Positions 5,371-8,015 of a stretch of DNA of 8,015 bases are shown piece after piece (positions within the stretch are counted from its first letter, which is position 1; every line of letters begins with the position of its first letter). The translations under genes and the position numbers were made by a program. The stretch is from positions 1-8,015 of the forward strand of contig DVMZ01000137.1 in NCBI GenBank assembly GCA_018714725.1, read 5' to 3'. The stretch comes from Candidatus Scatosoma pullistercoris. GTDB lineage: Bacteria > Bacillota > Clostridia > Christensenellales > Borkfalkiaceae. The notes beneath the pieces are model-generated. The model did not search any database. It saw nothing but the letters and a program-made list of their open reading frames with translations, and was not told where the DNA came from.

Positions 5371-5519
5371 GGCTTGAAAGACAGCCGTTGATGGACACAT
5401 TTTCGGGGGCCGGAGAGAGGGCAACGACGACGGACGGAATCCGGAAAAGATCGGAATGATGTTCCGGGAGTAGTCAATCGGCTTTTGATTTTCGGCTTCT
5501 GAAATTCGGGAGAATATTT
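5371..5519 (+). promoter_or_regulatory. Long 5' leader of copA with alternative stems
   Basis: About 150 nt separate the predicted transcript start from the copA ATG. CGGCT (5370-5374) can pair with AGCCG (5383-5387), while CCGGC (5369-5373) could instead pair with GCCGG (5409-5413). CGGAA (5452-5456) can pair with TTCCG (5462-5466), competing with CCGGAA (5441-5446) for the same partner. An imperfect 11-bp direct repeat, TCGGCTT(T/C)TGA, occurs at 5478-5488 and 5492-5502. No known riboswitch was recognised. The SD GGGAG (5508-5512) precedes the ATG by 7 nt. Confidence 0.4.
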
Positions 5520-8003
5520 ATGAAAGAAAAATTTTCGGTGACGGGAATGACCTGTTCGGCCTGTTCGGCGGGAATCGAGCGGACGCTGAATAAAACAGAG
5601 GGCGTGCGCTCTGCAGAGGTTTCGCTGATGGGGGAATCGATGGTCGTGGACTACGACGAATCCAGGATTTCCCGGGAAAAGATTATCGAGAGTGTAAAAG
5701 AATTGGGTTACGGCGCTTCGCTTTTTGACGAATCGGCCTGGAAGAAACAAAAACCGGCGACGGATTCCCTCAAACGAAGATTTTTGATTTCCCTTGTCTT
5801 TCTTCTTCCGCTTTTGTATTTCTCGATGGGCGGAATGATCGGCCTGCCGCAGCCGTCGGCATGGATCGGCAGCACGGTTCAGCTGGTTCTGACCGCGGCG
5901 ATTATCGCCGTCAATTTCCGTTTCTTTACCGGCGGAACGAAAGCGCTTGTAAAGAGGGTCCCGAACATGGATACGCTGGTGGCCCTCGGCTCGTTTGCCT
6001 CGTTTGCTTACAGCCTGGTGTTGACGGTCTTTATCTATACCGGACGAATGGAACACGCGCACCTGTTTTACGAATCCGCGGCGATGATTCTGACGCTTGT
6101 GACGTTGGGAAAGTGGCTGGAGGAGAAATCCCGCCGCAAGACGGGAGAGGAAGTGGAAAAGCTCATCCGGCTCATGCCGGACACCGTAACGGCGGAACGG
6201 AACGGAACCCGCTCGGTGATTCCCTTCTCCGAAATAGCCGTCGGCGATCTCCTCATCGTAAAACAGGGAGATTACATTCCCGTGGACGGAAAAATTGCAG
6301 AGGGCCATGCCTTTGTCGATCGCGCGGCGATCACGGGCGAGAGCATGCCCGTCGAAGTGTCCGAGGGAGACAGCGTGACGGGTGCAGACATCGTCAAGAG
6401 CGGCTTTCTCAAAGTACGCGCGGAAAAGGTGGGCGCGGAGACGACGCTTTCGCAGATTGTCCGCATGGTCAAGGAAGCGGGGGCCAGCAAAGCCCCGATT
6501 CAGAAAATTGCAGATAAAATCGCAGGCGTGTTCGTACCGGCCGTCACGCTCATCGCGCTCGTCACGTTTGCCGTATGGATGCTGGTGAGCAAAGAAGTGG
6601 GCACTGCGGCGAATTATGCGATCAGCGTTCTCGTCATTTCCTGTCCCTGCGCGCTGGGACTTGCCACGCCCGTGGCGGTGATGGCGGCGACCGGCCGGGG
6701 CATGTCTCTCGGGATTCTCTTCAAAGACGCGGAAGCGCTGCAGAAAGCCCGCAACGTCAATTGCGTATTGCTGGACAAGACTGCAACGCTCACCGTCGGC
6801 GCTCCCCGCGTCACCGATTTTGAATTGCTGGCGGAGGAAAGGGAATTCGTGCTGGGCATGGCGGCGTCCATCGAGGCCCATTCCGGCCATCCGATCGCGG
6901 AATGCGTGAAAAGCTACGCCGAGGAAAACGGCGGACAAAACGGAATCGTCACCACCGGTTATCGTTATGAAACCGGTAAAGGCGCCGTCGCGGACTATAA
7001 CGGGGTGACCTATCGGCTGGGCAACAGAAAATTGCTGGGCAACACCGTTTCCAAATACGCTTTCGATCGCGAAAAATTCTATTCGGCAGAAGGCAAGACC
7101 GCCGTATTTCTCGCCGACGACAAGCGCGTACTCGCGATTTTTGCGGTGGCCGACACGCTTAAAGAGACCAGTTCGGAAGCGGTACAATCCCTCAAAGACC
7201 GAAAAATCCGGGTTGCCATGCTCACGGGCGACAACGAAAACGTGGCGAAGGCGATCGCGGGAAAAGTCGGAATCGATGAATATTTTGCGGAAGCGCTGCC
7301 GGAAGACAAAGCGAAGGCCGTGGAGCGCGTGCAGGCGGTCGGCGGATACGTCGCAATGGTCGGGGACGGCATCAACGACAGCCCGGCATTGAAGACCGCG
7401 GACGTCGGCGTCGCAATGGGAACGGGTACGGATATCGCTATCGACAGCGCGGACGTCGTGTTGGTGAGCGGCGATCTGCGCTCCGTTTCCACGATGGTGG
7501 ATCTCAGTAAAGCCGCCGTCCGCAACATCAAGGAAAATCTGTTCTGGGCGTTCATCTATAACTGTATTGCTATTCCGGTTGCGGCCGGCGCATTCTCTTT
7601 CGCGGACATTTCCCTCAATCCCATGATTGCGGCCGCCTGCATGAGCCTCAGTTCGCTGTTTGTCGTGTGCAATGCGCTCCGGCTCACCCGCTTCGGAAAA
7701 CGCAGAACAAATCAGGCGATTCTTTCTTCCGGAAACTCCGGAATGCAGAGGGATAAAACCGGTCATCAAGAAAAAAAGGAGGCAGAAACTGCTATGAAAA
7801 AAACTCTTAACATCAAAGGCATGATGTGCAACCATTGCGTAATGCACGTCACCAAGGCGCTGGAAGGCGTTTCCGGCGTTGCAAAAGCGGAAGTGAGCCT
7901 GAAAGACAATCAGGCGGTCGTGACCTTGAAGGAAAACGTATCCGATACAGATCTGACAAATGCCGTCAAAGAAGCGGGATACGAAGTCACATCCATCGAA
8001 TAA
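5520..8003 (+). CDS. copA: Cu+-exporting P1B-type ATPase with fused C-terminal copper-chaperone domain
   Basis: An 827-residue membrane pump that exports Cu+ using ATP. In order: N-terminal HMA domain with GMTCSAC (Cys12, Cys15); four membrane segments (about 88-106, 117-136, 153-173, 184-200); actuator domain with TGES (272-275); TM5 (about 335-356); TM6 with CPC (375-377); phosphorylation motif at Asp419; nucleotide domain with SGHP (455-458), GKG (486-488), TGD (569-571) and GDGINDSP (615-622); TM7 with YN (680-681); TM8 with MSLSS (708-712). CPC, YN and M..SS are the Cu+ (P1B-1) signature. A polar linker (about 725-758) leads to a second HMA domain with GMMCNHC (Cys770, Cys773), like CopZ. 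Two oddities: the motif at 419-425 is DKTATLT instead of DKTGT(L/I)T, and the C-terminal domain has its own SD and ATG. The rest of the catalytic machinery is intact, so this does not look like a pseudogene. Confidence 0.95.
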   Translation: MKEKFSVTGMTCSACSAGIERTLNKTEGVRSAEVSLMGESMVVDYDESRISREKIIESVKELGYGASLFDESAWKKQKPATDSLKRRFLISLVFLLPLLYFSMGGMIGLPQPSAWIGSTVQLVLTAAIIAVNFRFFTGGTKALVKRVPNMDTLVALGSFASFAYSLVLTVFIYTGRMEHAHLFYESAAMILTLVTLGKWLEEKSRRKTGEEVEKLIRLMPDTVTAERNGTRSVIPFSEIAVGDLLIVKQGDYIPVDGKIAEGHAFVDRAAITGESMPVEVSEGDSVTGADIVKSGFLKVRAEKVGAETTLSQIVRMVKEAGASKAPIQKIADKIAGVFVPAVTLIALVTFAVWMLVSKEVGTAANYAISVLVISCPCALGLATPVAVMAATGRGMSLGILFKDAEALQKARNVNCVLLDKTATLTVGAPRVTDFELLAEEREFVLGMAASIEAHSGHPIAECVKSYAEENGGQNGIVTTGYRYETGKGAVADYNGVTYRLGNRKLLGNTVSKYAFDREKFYSAEGKTAVFLADDKRVLAIFAVADTLKETSSEAVQSLKDRKIRVAMLTGDNENVAKAIAGKVGIDEYFAEALPEDKAKAVERVQAVGGYVAMVGDGINDSPALKTADVGVAMGTGTDIAIDSADVVLVSGDLRSVSTMVDLSKAAVRNIKENLFWAFIYNCIAIPVAAGAFSFADISLNPMIAAACMSLSSLFVVCNALRLTRFGKRRTNQAILSSGNSGMQRDKTGHQEKKEAETAMKKTLNIKGMMCNHCVMHVTKALEGVSGVAKAEVSLKDNQAVVTLKENVSDTDLTNAVKEAGYEVTSIE
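7776..7782 (+). promoter_or_regulatory. Internal ribosome binding site within copA
   Basis: AAGGAGG (7776-7782), a near-perfect SD, follows an A-rich run (7771-7777) and precedes an in-frame ATG at 7794 by 11 nt. It lies in the linker between the ATPase and the second HMA domain, exactly where a separate chaperone gene would have its RBS. Confidence 0.6.
7794..8003 (+). CDS. copZ: Possible stand-alone copper chaperone CopZ from an internal start in copA
   Basis: Initiation at the in-frame ATG 7794 would give a complete 69-residue HMA-domain protein beginning MKKTLNIKGMMCNHC, with the metal-binding pair at Cys12 and Cys15 of the short product and ending at the same TAA as copA. The length, the N-terminus right before the first beta strand, and the SD at 7776-7782 all match a typical CopZ, the soluble chaperone that hands Cu+ to CopA. 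As drawn, no stop codon separates it from the ATPase, so the domain is also made as the C-terminus of CopA. It may be two genes fused by loss of a stop codon, or a deliberate two-product gene. The linker before it (about residues 725-758 of CopA) is polar and looks like translated former spacer. Confidence 0.5.
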   Translation: MKKTLNIKGMMCNHCVMHVTKALEGVSGVAKAEVSLKDNQAVVTLKENVSDTDLTNAVKEAGYEVTSIE

Positions 8004-8015
8004 AGAAATGCGGGC

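Noticed and set aside
5391..5459. Short frame (22 codons) in the copA leader beginning MDTFSGAGER
   Set aside because: No SD precedes the ATG, there is no Cys/His/Met content that would suggest a copper-sensing leader peptide, and it ends without coupling to copA.
5371..5519. Known riboswitch (ykkC, yybP-ykoY or TPP type) suggested by GGAGAGAGG and CGGGAGTAG fragments
   Set aside because: Only isolated short words match; the ordered conserved elements and helices of those classes could not be laid out.
5358..7847. Very long open frame (829 codons) on the reverse strand across copA
   Set aside because: It mirrors the codon pattern of copA, gives a His/Arg-rich composition with no recognisable domain, has no RBS or promoter, and overlaps a clear P-type ATPase.

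Overview
The window reads as chromosomal DNA from a Bacillota-type bacterium, most likely a clostridial one. The basis is AGGAGG-type Shine-Dalgarno (SD) sequences, near-consensus sigma-A promoters, T-tailed intrinsic terminators, and the neighbourhood tmcAL / pta-ackA / yceD-rpmF, which is familiar from Clostridia. No tRNA, rRNA, insertion sequence, phage gene or CRISPR array was seen. The taxon is inference; no lineage-specific marker was identified.

Layout. Positions 1-53 hold the first codons of a leftward gene that leaves the window. Two consensus promoters diverge at 112-139 (leftward) and 175-203 (rightward). The rightward one drives a small Sm-like-looking protein of unknown function (strong start at 394, possible longer form from 256). 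It ends in an intrinsic terminator and then a GC-rich palindrome at 782-807. Leftward tmcAL (860-2044) makes the tRNA(Met) acetylcytidine ligase. Rightward pta (2200-3198) and ackA (3223-4416) form an acetate/acetyl-phosphate operon. yceD (4488-4895) and rpmF (4935-5126) follow from their own promoter, with an almost absent 5' leader, and end in two tandem terminators. A regulatory stretch (5220-5519) carries a palindrome, an extended -10 promoter and a roughly 150-nt leader in front of copA (5520-8003), a Cu+-type P1B ATPase with a copper-chaperone domain fused at its C-terminus.

How the genes work together. Pta and AckA convert acetyl-CoA through acetyl-phosphate to acetate with ATP formation. 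TmcAL uses acetate and ATP to modify the wobble base of elongator tRNA-Met, so its divergent placement beside pta-ackA is metabolically suggestive. YceD and L32 are a conserved ribosome-assembly pair. CopA exports copper, and its C-terminal domain may also be made separately as a CopZ-like chaperone.

Most notable points: CopA has DKTATLT instead of the near-invariant DKTGT phosphorylation motif; an in-frame SD plus ATG could release a stand-alone CopZ; an imperfect 18-bp palindrome sits just upstream of the copA promoter; yceD looks nearly leaderless and has lost its C-terminal cysteine cluster; AckA has altered residues around its acetate pocket; and tmcAL and pta appear to have interleaved promoters with complementary leaders. 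I do not see a wholly new multi-gene system here.
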